Shown: one piece after another, positions 7,863 through 15,810 of the stretch
Numbering within the stretch: the stretch's first letter is position 1
How the letters are laid out: each line of letters starts with the position of its first letter
DNA from: Methylococcaceae bacterium
GTDB taxonomy: Bacteria > Pseudomonadota > Gammaproteobacteria > Methylococcales > Methylomonadaceae
Length of the DNA stretch: 26,621 bases
Assembly: GCA_021647585.1 (NCBI GenBank)
Contig: JAKIUK010000056.1
Coordinates: 1-26,621 of the forward strand
Direction of reading: 5' to 3'
Translations under genes and position numbers: made by a program
Notes under the pieces: generated by a model
Told to the model about the DNA's origin: nothing
Database searches by the model: none
What the model saw: the letters and a program-made list of their open reading frames with translations, nothing else

Positions 7863-8861
7863 TTATCTGCTATTGAGTCTTGACCATTGTATTAAGATTT
7901 CTTCAAACATCAATTGTTTATTTAATTGCGTATCCAGCCTGTGCTGGCATAACAATAAAAAATCATAATATTTATATAAGTTCTTTAAGTCTAGTCTCTG
8001 TACCAAGTCTTGCAAGTCTGTTATCAAATCTTGATTATATAATTGTACAGGTTGCTTGTGATAACTGAGTTTTATCATATCAACGACCCAGCTTATTAGC
8101 CAAAATAACAGAAAGCCAGCTTCTGCTCTAGCTAACTTATGCCATTGCTCTGCTAAATCAACAAAACAAATTTCTGAATGAGCCAGTTTAAGCCAGTTTT
8201 TAAAACAATCTGTTCTTAATTTTAATACAGAAGTATCTGATAATTGTTTAGCCAATAATGGAGCGCCTTGAGACAACACATATAATAAATCCTTGTTATC
8301 TGAGATACCTAATTGTTTCAATCCTATATTAAAGACAATCTGATCAGGTGTTGAAATATTCAACTTTTGACAACGACTTCTGATAGTTGCAGGCAGTCTG
8401 GATGGCTGTTCTGTAATAAGCACAACACATGTCCGCTCAGTCGGTTCTTCCAGGTATTTTAAAAAAGCATTAGCAGACGCATTATTTAAACTATCTGCCG
8501 AATTAATAATCACCACACGATAAGCGTCATATTGTGGCATTAATGCCAGTTTTACAATCAACTGACGAATCACTGCAATACCTATCGCTTTACCCTCTTC
8601 TTCGGGTTCTATGAATATGTAATCAGGATGTGTTCCTGCCTTGAATAATAAACAGCTTGCACACTTGCCACAACTAGCCTCAGCAGACTGTGATGAAGAA
8701 CATAATAATGTATTGGCAAAATACTCAGCTAACTGTAGTTTACCCAATCCTTTGTACCCAGAAATCAATAATGCTTGTGGAATTCGATTTTGAATACGAT
8801 AATTTTCTAACTGGGACCAGCTAGACTGTAACCAGGGAAACGACTTAACAATATCTGTCAT
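7863..8861 (-). CDS. holB: DNA polymerase III subunit delta'
   Basis: A clamp-loader subunit of the replicase. The 332 residues show the AAA+-like N-terminal domain, the zinc-binding cysteines in S-C-G-K-C-A-S-C (about 63-70), A-G-T-H-P-D-Y, L-K-Y-L-E-E-P and the S-R-C motif (I-R-S-R-C) that provides the arginine finger. The P-loop is degenerate: G-Y-K-G-L-G-K is followed by Leu instead of Ser/Thr, in line with delta' not hydrolysing ATP. It overlaps tmk by 4 nt (ATGA at 8858-8861), so translation is probably coupled. Confidence 0.93.
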   Translation of the reverse strand: MTDIVKSFPWLQSSWSQLENYRIQNRIPQALLISGYKGLGKLQLAEYFANTLLCSSSQSAEASCGKCASCLLFKAGTHPDYIFIEPEEEGKAIGIAVIRQLIVKLALMPQYDAYRVVIINSADSLNNASANAFLKYLEEPTERTCVVLITEQPSRLPATIRSRCQKLNISTPDQIVFNIGLKQLGISDNKDLLYVLSQGAPLLAKQLSDTSVLKLRTDCFKNWLKLAHSEICFVDLAEQWHKLARAEAGFLLFWLISWVVDMIKLSYHKQPVQLYNQDLITDLQDLVQRLDLKNLYKYYDFLLLCQHRLDTQLNKQLMFEEILIQWSRLNSR

Positions 8862-9487
8862 CGCCTGCTCAATAACTGCTGAATTTCAAAGCCTATTTCA
8901 TTCTTTACTCTATCTAGGGACTGATCCGCATTAATAACCCTAATTTGATCCGGCTTTTGCTGCGCACGTTTTAAATATGCAGCTCTGACATTTTCATAAA
9001 ATGTTTGTTGCTCTGATTCAAACCTGTCAAGTTTGCCACGCTTGTTTGCCCTATCCATACCTATCGCTACAGGCGCATCTAATAAAATCGTTAAATCAGG
9101 CCTTAATGCTCCTTGGATCTTATTCTCTAACCATTCAATCATATTTATATCCATCTTCCTGCCACCCCCCTGATACGCATAAGTTGAATCTGTAAAGCGA
9201 TCACATAACACCCATTGCCCTTGAGATAATGCAGGTTGAATAACATGCTGGATATGTTGTGCTCTGGCAGCAAACATTAATAATATCTCGGCTTGTTCAG
9301 TGACAATTTCATCTCTATTTTCTAACAATAACTGGCGTATTTTTTCAGAAAATTCAGTTCCACCCGGTTCTCGAGTCATAATAACTGAAATTCCTGCTGC
9401 TTCCAGCTGATTTTTAATGAAAAGTATATTTGTTGATTTACCAACGCCTTCTCCGCCCTCCAGGGTAATAAATATTCCTTGTTTCAT
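8858..9487 (-). CDS. tmk: Thymidylate kinase
   Basis: Converts dTMP to dTDP for DNA synthesis; cytoplasmic. The 209-residue length is typical. The P-loop G-G-E-G-V-G-K-S-T lies at 11-19, then T-R-E-P-G-G-T, the D-R-F-T-D-S-T-Y-A-Y-Q-G-G-G-R block that binds dTMP, and the LID region with R-G-K-L-D-R-F-E. ATGA overlaps join it to mltG upstream (9484-9487) and holB downstream. Confidence 0.96.
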   Translation of the reverse strand: MKQGIFITLEGGEGVGKSTNILFIKNQLEAAGISVIMTREPGGTEFSEKIRQLLLENRDEIVTEQAEILLMFAARAQHIQHVIQPALSQGQWVLCDRFTDSTYAYQGGGRKMDINMIEWLENKIQGALRPDLTILLDAPVAIGMDRANKRGKLDRFESEQQTFYENVRAAYLKRAQQKPDQIRVINADQSLDRVKNEIGFEIQQLLSRR

Positions 9488-10485
9488 CTTTTTCTTTGAT
9501 ATTTATTCACTGCATTATTATGCTCTCTGAGTGTTGCAGAAAAAACATGCGTCCCCGTACCATCTCCTCGAGCAACAAAATAAAGACTTTTTCCTTTAGC
9601 AGGATGAAGAGCAGCATGTATAGCTGCCCTGCCTGGCATTGCAATTGGTGTTGGAGGCAAACCTTTAATAACATAGGTATTATAAGGCGTAGATTGCCTT
9701 AAATCCCTATATCTGATATTTCCCTTATAGCTATCTCCCATACCGTATATGACAGTAGGATCAGTTTGTAACAACATGCCCTTATTAAGTCTTCGTGTAA
9801 AAACACCTGCAATTTGTGATCGCTCAACGGCTGCCCCTGTTTCTTTTTCAACAATTGAGGCTAAAATCAATGCCTGGTAAGCGTCTTTCAGCGGCAGATT
9901 ATTATCCTTTTTATCCCATTCAGTGGTTAAAACCCGCTGCATTTTGTCATACGCTTTTTTGAGCAAAGAAAGGTCTGTGGTATTTTTTTCAAAAAAATAG
10001 GTATCCGGGAAAAACAAACCTTCAGGATGTTTATATTTTAAATCCAGTTTTGTCAAAATACTCTGATAATCAGAAGTTTCAAGCGTATTTTTAATATGCG
10101 GGGTTTTGTTGATTTGTTGAAGAACTTGTTTAAAACTCCAACCTTCCAGGAAAGTAATAGAATATTGCCGAGACTTACCTGCTACAAATATTGCCAATAT
10201 TTCAGGCATGCTAAGCCCGGGCTTTAGCTCATATTCACCCGCTTTAAGTTTATTAGTTACTTTATTTTTATAAGCAATCAGTTTAAACCACAAAGGTTTA
10301 ATAACAATTCCCTGTTCAAGTAATTTATTAGTAATTCTATTAAAGCTATCACCTTTTTCAATTTCTATTTCTTGAGATTGTTCAAGTACAACAGGAGTAG
10401 TTAATGCTTGATTATACCCACCCCATAACAAAGCAGCTACAATGCAAATAAGCAATAAAATACCCACTAAGATTTTAGCAATCAT
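9484..10485 (-). CDS. mltG: Endolytic murein transglycosylase MltG (YceG)
   Basis: An inner-membrane lytic transglycosylase that cleaves nascent glycan strands and is proposed to terminate their elongation. It has one N-terminal transmembrane helix (about 3-21), a LysM-like subdomain (about 38-105) and a C-terminal YceG catalytic domain with A-S-I-V-E-K-E-T (209-216, holding the catalytic Glu), L-Q-T-D-P-T-V-I-Y-G (239-248) and Y-N-T-Y...G-L-P-P-T-P-I. Length (333) is normal. It overlaps pabC by 11 nt and tmk by 4 nt, the same pabC-mltG-tmk-holB order as in E. coli. Confidence 0.94.
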   Translation of the reverse strand: MIAKILVGILLLICIVAALLWGGYNQALTTPVVLEQSQEIEIEKGDSFNRITNKLLEQGIVIKPLWFKLIAYKNKVTNKLKAGEYELKPGLSMPEILAIFVAGKSRQYSITFLEGWSFKQVLQQINKTPHIKNTLETSDYQSILTKLDLKYKHPEGLFFPDTYFFEKNTTDLSLLKKAYDKMQRVLTTEWDKKDNNLPLKDAYQALILASIVEKETGAAVERSQIAGVFTRRLNKGMLLQTDPTVIYGMGDSYKGNIRYRDLRQSTPYNTYVIKGLPPTPIAMPGRAAIHAALHPAKGKSLYFVARGDGTGTHVFSATLREHNNAVNKYQRKR

Positions 10486-11305
10486 GAAATTCCTCTTGCT
10501 TGAATGCTAAAAACAATCTTTGCAATTGTTGAGTCAATAAACCTACGTCATATTTCTGTATGTTTATTTTTTTAATCGGCCAAATACCAATAATTGAATT
10601 AGTTACAAACAGCTCATCAGCAAAAAATATTTCTTCTTTGGTCATTGTCTTTTCAATGACCTTTACCTGCTGTTTCTTTGCTAACCAAATCACAATATCC
10701 CTTAAAATACCTTCAACACCACATTGCTCTATTGCAGGTGTATACAAAACCTTCCCCTTAACAACAAATACATTGCTCATTGTTCCTTCAACGACATTCC
10801 CATTAATATCCATCATTAAACCTTCCTGAACATCTGAATGATTCCATTCAGATCGAGCCATGACTTGCTCTAGGCGATTCATATGTTTAATCCCAGCTAA
10901 ATACGGGTTTAAACCTAGCCTGATATCACAAAACCGTGCATTTATTCCATGCAGACTAAACGTTTCAGGGTAATCGGGAAAAGGATGAAGAGAAAAAAGA
11001 CGTGTAGGCTGAATTGTATCGGGTTGACGATAACCTCGTCCACCAGAGCCTCGCGTGATGATTAATTTTAAAACAGCTGAAGAAGAACCTTTGGCTAGCT
11101 GAAAAGCTTCTTTTTGGAGTAATTCTTTATCAGGACAAGGAATTAGCAGTCTGTCGCACCCCTTAAATAAACGATGTAAATGCTGATTAAGAAAAACAGG
11201 GGTTCCATTGAGTACTTCAATGGTTTCAAAGACACCATCGCCATATTGGAACCCTCTATCTGAAAGTTCTATAGTGTGCTTACTTTCACCGTTAAGCAGA
11301 TACAT
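10475..11305 (-). CDS. pabC: Aminodeoxychorismate lyase
   Basis: A PLP-dependent fold-type IV enzyme that turns 4-amino-4-deoxychorismate into p-aminobenzoate and pyruvate for folate synthesis. The 276 residues show the family start (D-R-G-F-Q-Y-G-D-G-V-F-E-T), the PLP lysine K140 in L-A-G-I-K-H-M-N-R, and E173 with G-T-M-S-N (174-178). Branched-chain aminotransferases share this fold; length, the K-H-x-N-R context and position between fabF and mltG favour PabC. Its start ATG is 20 nt after the fabF stop with only a weak ribosome site. folE, another folate gene, lies 12 kb away in the same window. Confidence 0.93.
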   Translation of the reverse strand: MYLLNGESKHTIELSDRGFQYGDGVFETIEVLNGTPVFLNQHLHRLFKGCDRLLIPCPDKELLQKEAFQLAKGSSSAVLKLIITRGSGGRGYRQPDTIQPTRLFSLHPFPDYPETFSLHGINARFCDIRLGLNPYLAGIKHMNRLEQVMARSEWNHSDVQEGLMMDINGNVVEGTMSNVFVVKGKVLYTPAIEQCGVEGILRDIVIWLAKKQQVKVIEKTMTKEEIFFADELFVTNSIIGIWPIKKINIQKYDVGLLTQQLQRLFLAFKQEEFHDC

Positions 11306-11325
11306 GAGAAAACACTCATTGTTTA

Positions 11326-12570
11326 TTATTCGTAACGCTTAAAAACCAGAGTTCCATTGGTACCGCCAAAACCAAAAGAATTGGACATCGCTATGTCTAT
11401 TTTCATCTCTCTTGCCGTATTGGGTACATAATCCAAATCGCATTCTGGATCAGCTGTTTCCAGATTAATTGTGGGTGGCGCAATTTGATTTTTAATACTT
11501 AAGGCAGATAATACAGCCTCAATGCCACCCGCTGCACCCAGTAAATGACCTATCATTGATTTAGTCGAACTCACTGCCACATTATAAGCATGATCCCCCA
11601 GTGCAGCTTTCATAGCCTGAGTCTCTCCCACATCACCAGCCGGTGTTGATGTGCCATGCGCATTAATATAATCAACCTGATCTACATTTATACCTGCATC
11701 ACGCATTGCATTTTTCATACAACGCGCTGCGCCTTCACCACCTATAGAAGGTGTTGTCATGTGATAAGCATCACCACTCATGCCATAACCCACAACTTCT
11801 GCATATATTTTGGCACCCCGTGCCTTTGCATGTTCCAGTTCTTCCAGAACTACTACGCCTGAACCATCACTCAAAACAAAACCATCACGATCTTTATCCC
11901 AAGGGCGACTAGCTAGTTGAGGCTCATCATTCCTGCGCGACAAGGCTTTTGCCGAAGCAAACCCTCCCATTGCCGTTGGTGATGTCGTACAACGTTCGGC
12001 ACCCCCAGCAACCATGATATCTGCATCACCATATTTGATTAAACGTGAAGCATCGCCAATATTGTGCGTTCCTGTAGAACATGCAGTGACTATAGCAAAG
12101 TTTGGTCCCTTTAAACCATATTTTATGGAAAGGTTGCCTGAAATCATGTTTATGATATTACCGGGAACAAAGAAAGGCGAAATCCTGCGCGCTCCACTTT
12201 TTTCATAGGTCATTCGGCAATCTTCTATGCCAGTTATACCACCTATACCTGCACCAATTGCAACACCAATTCTGTCAGCATTTTCAGCAGTCACTTCTAT
12301 ACCTGAATCGTCAATTGCCTGACAACCCGCCGCAATACCATAATGAATGAATCCGTCCATTCTTTTGGCATCTTTTGCAGGAATATACTCACTAATATCA
12401 AAATTTCTGATAACACCGCCAATTGTTGTGGCAAAGGATGATATATCAAAATAATCTATAGAACTGATACCACTCTTACCATTGATGATGCCGTTCCAGG
12501 TATCAGTGACATTATTAGCTAAAGGTGTAATTGCACCTAAGCCAGTAATTACAACTCGACGTGAACTCAA
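11326..12570 (-). CDS. fabF: Beta-ketoacyl-ACP synthase II
   Basis: Condensing enzyme of fatty acid elongation using malonyl-ACP. The 414 residues are typical. The catalytic triad is visible: C164 in V-T-A-C-S-T-G, H305 in N-A-H-G-T-S-T-P and H342 in M-I-G-H-L-L-G-A-A-G-G, with K337 in S-S-T-K-S. The start codon is TTG (12568-12570), placed about 9 nt after AGGT; no ATG gives a complete N-terminus. The gap to acpP is 113 bp and holds a hairpin, so fabF is probably expressed less than acpP. Confidence 0.96.
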   Translation of the reverse strand: MSSRRVVITGLGAITPLANNVTDTWNGIINGKSGISSIDYFDISSFATTIGGVIRNFDISEYIPAKDAKRMDGFIHYGIAAGCQAIDDSGIEVTAENADRIGVAIGAGIGGITGIEDCRMTYEKSGARRISPFFVPGNIINMISGNLSIKYGLKGPNFAIVTACSTGTHNIGDASRLIKYGDADIMVAGGAERCTTSPTAMGGFASAKALSRRNDEPQLASRPWDKDRDGFVLSDGSGVVVLEELEHAKARGAKIYAEVVGYGMSGDAYHMTTPSIGGEGAARCMKNAMRDAGINVDQVDYINAHGTSTPAGDVGETQAMKAALGDHAYNVAVSSTKSMIGHLLGAAGGIEAVLSALSIKNQIAPPTINLETADPECDLDYVPNTAREMKIDIAMSNSFGFGGTNGTLVFKRYE

Positions 12571-12644
12571 AGTAATGACCTGTTAGAAAATAAAAAATGC
12601 GTGTTTAAGTAAGGAGTCCTTAAAAGTTTTTTCAAGAACTTAAT

Positions 12645-12670
12645 CTAGTGGATGAGGGCTCACCCACTAG
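12645..12670 (-). promoter_or_regulatory. Hairpin between acpP and fabF
   Basis: A 7-bp perfect stem (CTAGTGG 12645-12651 with CCACTAG 12664-12670), one mismatch and up to four inner pairs lie 13 nt downstream of the acpP stop. No U-run follows on the minus strand, so it is not a standard intrinsic terminator. It could protect the abundant acpP message from 3' decay or act as an RNA-processing or partial-termination site that sets the acpP to fabF ratio. Confidence 0.5.
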
Positions 12671-12683
12671 AATTTTCAATTCA

Positions 12684-12914
12684 TTATAAATTAGTATTAA
12701 TATAATCAATCGCTAGCTGAACTGTAGTTATTTTTTCAGCTTCTTCATCTGGAATTTCACATTCGAATTCTTCTTCAAGTGCCATAACGAGCTCAACTGT
12801 ATCCAAAGAATCAGCGCCAAGATCATCTACAAAAGATGCATCATTAGCAATATCATCCTTAACACCTAACTGTTCTGCAACAATCTTTTTTACCCGTTCT
12901 TCAATGTTACTCAT
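12684..12914 (-). CDS. acpP: Acyl carrier protein
   Basis: The 76-residue acidic carrier protein on which fatty acids are built; cytoplasmic. The 4'-phosphopantetheine attachment Ser is S36 in the D-L-G-A-D-S-L-D motif. The start was set at the ATG giving M-S-N-I-E-E-R, which matches the family N-terminus and has AGGA about 10 nt upstream; a longer in-frame extension back to 12956 is not supported. A separate promoter lies just after fabG, as expected for a gene needed at much higher level than its neighbours. Confidence 0.97.
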   Translation of the reverse strand: MSNIEERVKKIVAEQLGVKDDIANDASFVDDLGADSLDTVELVMALEEEFECEIPDEEAEKITTVQLAIDYINTNL

Positions 12915-13021
12915 ATTTTTTTTCCTCAACCATTGCAAGTGCTCATTTTTATACACTTACTGAATGTGTTATTAAAGTTATTATAAACTCCGTCACTGGT
13001 TACCCCAGAAGACCGGATGGA

Positions 13022-13051
13022 ATTATACTTGATAATGTCACAATGTCACAA
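13022..13051 (-). promoter_or_regulatory. Predicted acpP promoter with tandem 8-bp repeat
   Basis: On the minus strand a perfect -10 hexamer TATAAT (plus 13022-13027) follows TTGTGA (plus 13046-13051) by 18 bp. The -35 region contains TTGTGACA twice in tandem (plus 13036-13051). The predicted transcript start is about 13015, giving an acpP leader near 100 nt. The repeat could be an activator or repressor site; which regulator, if any, cannot be told from sequence. Confidence 0.5.
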
Positions 13052-13053
13052 CA

Positions 13054-13782
13054 CTAAGACATAAACATGCCACCGTTTACGTGAATTGTTTCCCCTGTGA
13101 TATAGGACGCACCGTCTGAAGCCAAAAAGGAAACAGCATGTGCTATTTCTTTTGGCTCACCTAATCGACCTAATGCAATTGAACTCATCAATGCATTTTT
13201 ATGCTCATCAGCCAACCCTTTCGTCATATCTGTGTCAATAAACCCAGGAGCAACTGTATTTATCGTTATATTACGCGAGCCTACTTCTTTAGCCATAGAC
13301 TTTGCAAACCCAACCATACCGGCTTTAGCTGCTGCATAATTAGCTTGGCCTGCGTTACCTGTTGAACCGACTACCGATGAAATATTGATAATACGTCCCG
13401 TTTTGGCCTTCATCATGCCACGCAATACGGCCTTGCTCATCCGAAAAACAGAGGTCAGATTAGTATTGATAATATCATCCCATTCTTCATCTTTCATACG
13501 CATTAATAAGTTATCTCGGGTTATCCCGGCATTATTAATTAATACGGCAGGCGCAGCATATTCATTAGCAATTTGTTTAATGACTTGAGCAATTGATTCA
13601 GAATCGGCAACATTTAACTTCAAGCCTTTACCATTCTCGGCTAAATATGCAGAAATAGCATCAGCTCCGCTATCACTGGTTGCCGTGCCTATCACAAAAA
13701 AACTATCTTCTACGAGTTGTTCAGCAATTGCCCGCCCTATTCCTCGACTAGCACCTGTTACCATAGCTACTTTCTTATCCAT
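13054..13782 (-). CDS. fabG: 3-oxoacyl-ACP reductase
   Basis: NADPH-dependent short-chain dehydrogenase that reduces the beta-keto group in each fatty acid cycle. Start chosen at the ATG of M-D-K-K-V-A-M-V-T-G (13782), which has GGAG 8 nt upstream; the longer ORF to 13821 would add an unrelated N-terminus. The 242 residues show T-G-A-S-R-G-I-G (9-16), N-N-A-G (83-86) and catalytic S136, Y149 and K153. It overlaps the fabD 3' end by 8 nt. Confidence 0.96.
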   Translation of the reverse strand: MDKKVAMVTGASRGIGRAIAEQLVEDSFFVIGTATSDSGADAISAYLAENGKGLKLNVADSESIAQVIKQIANEYAAPAVLINNAGITRDNLLMRMKDEEWDDIINTNLTSVFRMSKAVLRGMMKAKTGRIINISSVVGSTGNAGQANYAAAKAGMVGFAKSMAKEVGSRNITINTVAPGFIDTDMTKGLADEHKNALMSSIALGRLGEPKEIAHAVSFLASDGASYITGETIHVNGGMFMS

Positions 13783-14725
13783 ATAACTGCTCCAACACTT
13801 TTTCCAATGTCGCCGGATCATACATGGTCATATGATCAGCCTCTTTTACTATACGTTTATTTAAACCAAACAGAACTTTTCCAGGTCCACACTCTACAAA
13901 ACTAACCACGCCCTGATCATGCATGTATTTAATACCATCAACCCAGCGTACCGGCTTAAACAACTGTTCTTTTAAAACATTTCGAATCACTTCCGCAGCA
14001 TTATGCGATGCAACATCTACATTATGAATTAATGTCATTTTTGGAATCCCTAGCTCTAGTTGTTGCAGTTTTAAATCCAGTTTTTCCGCAGCTGATTTCA
14101 TTAAAGCACAGTGCGAGGGCACACTGACAGGTAACTTCAATGCTCTTTTAGCACCCGCCTCTTTTGCTGCTGCCATAGCCCGCTCAACTGCCGCAGTATG
14201 ACCCGCAATAACCACCTGCCCTGGCGCATTAAAATTAACCGCTGAAACTACTTCATTTTCTGCACTATCAGCACAAGCCTTTACTACATGATGATCTTCC
14301 AGACCAATAATAGCAGCCATAGCACCAACACCTGCGGGAACAGCTTGTTGCATTAAACGCCCTCTTTCTGCAACTAAAGCAATTCCATCTTCAAAACCAA
14401 GAGCCTTAGAGCAAACCAGAGCTGTATATTCCCCTAGACTATGCCCCGCCATCCAGTCGGGCCTAATATCTGATTGTTCGCACCAGACTCGCCACATTGC
14501 CACACCTGCTGCCAACATTGCAGGTTGTGTATTGTGCGTATAATTCAGGTCTTCAAAGGGTCCTTCCTGGACCAGTTTCCATAAATCAAAATCCAAGCAT
14601 TCTGAAGCTTGCTCAAATGTCTCTCTAACAGAAGGAAATGCGGCTGCCAATTCAGATAACATGCCAATTGATTGCGATCCCTGACCGGGAAAAACAAACG
14701 CTAAATTATAATTTTGCTCACTCAT
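13775..14725 (-). CDS. fabD: Malonyl-CoA--ACP transacylase
   Basis: Loads malonyl groups from CoA onto ACP. The 316 residues have the opening F-P-G-Q-G-S-Q, the nucleophile S96 in G-H-S-L-G-E-Y and the partner H205 in V-P-S-H-C-A-L. No clear ribosome site precedes the ATG. The 101-bp gap from fabH carries a probable internal promoter, so fabD-fabG can be transcribed apart from plsX-fabH. Confidence 0.96.
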   Translation of the reverse strand: MSEQNYNLAFVFPGQGSQSIGMLSELAAAFPSVRETFEQASECLDFDLWKLVQEGPFEDLNYTHNTQPAMLAAGVAMWRVWCEQSDIRPDWMAGHSLGEYTALVCSKALGFEDGIALVAERGRLMQQAVPAGVGAMAAIIGLEDHHVVKACADSAENEVVSAVNFNAPGQVVIAGHTAAVERAMAAAKEAGAKRALKLPVSVPSHCALMKSAAEKLDLKLQQLELGIPKMTLIHNVDVASHNAAEVIRNVLKEQLFKPVRWVDGIKYMHDQGVVSFVECGPGKVLFGLNKRIVKEADHMTMYDPATLEKVLEQLYG

Positions 14726-14756
14726 ATTGTTATTTTTTTTATTTATTGATGAATGT

Positions 14757-14791
14757 ATTATAAAGGCAAAAAATTCAACACAAGTTCTTGT
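14757..14791 (-). promoter_or_regulatory. Candidate fabD promoter with inverted repeat over -35
   Basis: A perfect TATAAT -10 on the minus strand (plus 14757-14762) lies about 30 bp upstream of the fabD ATG. At 17-bp spacing the -35 hexamer (ACTTGT) is poor, but it overlaps an inverted repeat, ACAAG (14780-14784) and CTTGT (14787-14791). A weak -35 covered by a symmetric site is what an activator or repressor operator looks like. No regulator name is justified. Confidence 0.4.
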
Positions 14792-14826
14792 ACTTAAATC
14801 TTTAACCTTTCGTCTTGAGCCTGCTC

Positions 14827-15810
14827 TTAATATTTAATTAATGCAGAACCCCAGGTAAAGCCTGCACCAAAAGCCTCAAGCAATATAATTTGTCCACGTT
14901 GAATCCGTCCATCGCGTACCGCTTCATTAAACGCTAACAAAACAGATGCGGACGAGGTATTACCCTGGTGCTCCAAAGTCAAAATCACCTGATCCATAGA
15001 CATTTTTAACTTTCTTGCAGTTGCTGCAATAATTCGGGTATTCGCCTGATGCGGTACCAGCCAGTCAATATCAGATTTTTCAAGATTATTAGCGACCAGA
15101 GTCTCATCTACAATACGCCCTAGCGTATTAACGGCAACTTTAAACACCTCATTACCCCGCATTTTGATAAAACCAGGCTCGTCTTTATTCGAATCAGTAG
15201 CGGCTTGTGGATTTGGGCAATACAGTAAATCTTCATATTCACCGTCTGAATGAATATGAGTCGATAATATACCCGCTTCTTCCGATGAATCCAGCAGCAC
15301 AGCCCCTGCACCATCGCCAAACAAAATGCAGGTACCTCTATCTGTCCAGTCAATAAGACGAGAACAGATTTCAGAACCCACGATCAAAACTTTATCCACT
15401 GCTCCAGATTTTATATATTGATCTGCAATGCTCAATGCAAAAATTGAACCTGAACAAGCTGCCTGTATATCAAAGGCAACGCAATTTTGAATCCCAAGTC
15501 GTTGTTGTAACAAACAGGCAGTACTTGGATAAACCCTGTCAGGTGATCCAGTAGCAACAATAATTAAATCAATCTCACCTGCTTCGATCCCGGCCATTTC
15601 TATGGCTTGTAATGCAGCAATTTCTGCCATACTTGCTGCAGTTTCATCTGCGCCGGCTATACGTCGTGTTTTAATACCGGTACGTTCAACAATCCAGCTA
15701 TCGGAAGTATCTACTAACTCTGAAATATCATCATTAGTACGAACCATATCAGGTAAGTAACCCCCGGTTCCGATTACTTTTGCACTTCTTATTACAGAAG
15801 AATGACTCAT
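14827..15810 (-). CDS. fabH: Beta-ketoacyl-ACP synthase III
   Basis: Starts fatty acid synthesis by condensing acetyl-CoA with malonyl-ACP. The 327 residues carry the triad C119 (Q-A-A-C-S-G), H254 (V-P-H-Q-A-N-T-R) and N284 (H-Q-G-N-T-S-S-A-S). Start ATG overlaps the plsX stop as ATGA (15807-15810). A second frame on the same strand is a shadow. Confidence 0.96.
   Translation of the reverse strand: MSHSSVIRSAKVIGTGGYLPDMVRTNDDISELVDTSDSWIVERTGIKTRRIAGADETAASMAEIAALQAIEMAGIEAGEIDLIIVATGSPDRVYPSTACLLQQRLGIQNCVAFDIQAACSGSIFALSIADQYIKSGAVDKVLIVGSEICSRLIDWTDRGTCILFGDGAGAVLLDSSEEAGILSTHIHSDGEYEDLLYCPNPQAATDSNKDEPGFIKMRGNEVFKVAVNTLGRIVDETLVANNLEKSDIDWLVPHQANTRIIAATARKLKMSMDQVILTLEHQGNTSSASVLLAFNEAVRDGRIQRGQIILLEAFGAGFTWGSALIKY

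Noticed and set aside
8741..8780. Loss of P-loop Ser/Thr in HolB as a defect
   Set aside because: Delta' subunits are known not to hydrolyse ATP and often have degenerate P-loops, so this is expected.
12915..12956. N-terminal extension of acpP
   Set aside because: Acyl carrier proteins start at M-S-x-I-E-E-R; the extension is unconserved and the internal ATG has a ribosome site.
13783..13821. N-terminal extension of fabG
   Set aside because: The extra 13 residues lie in fabD, are unlike FabG N-termini, and a good ribosome site precedes the internal ATG at 13782.
15120..15353. 77-residue ORF within fabH
   Set aside because: Same-strand frame shadow inside a gene with complete catalytic residues.
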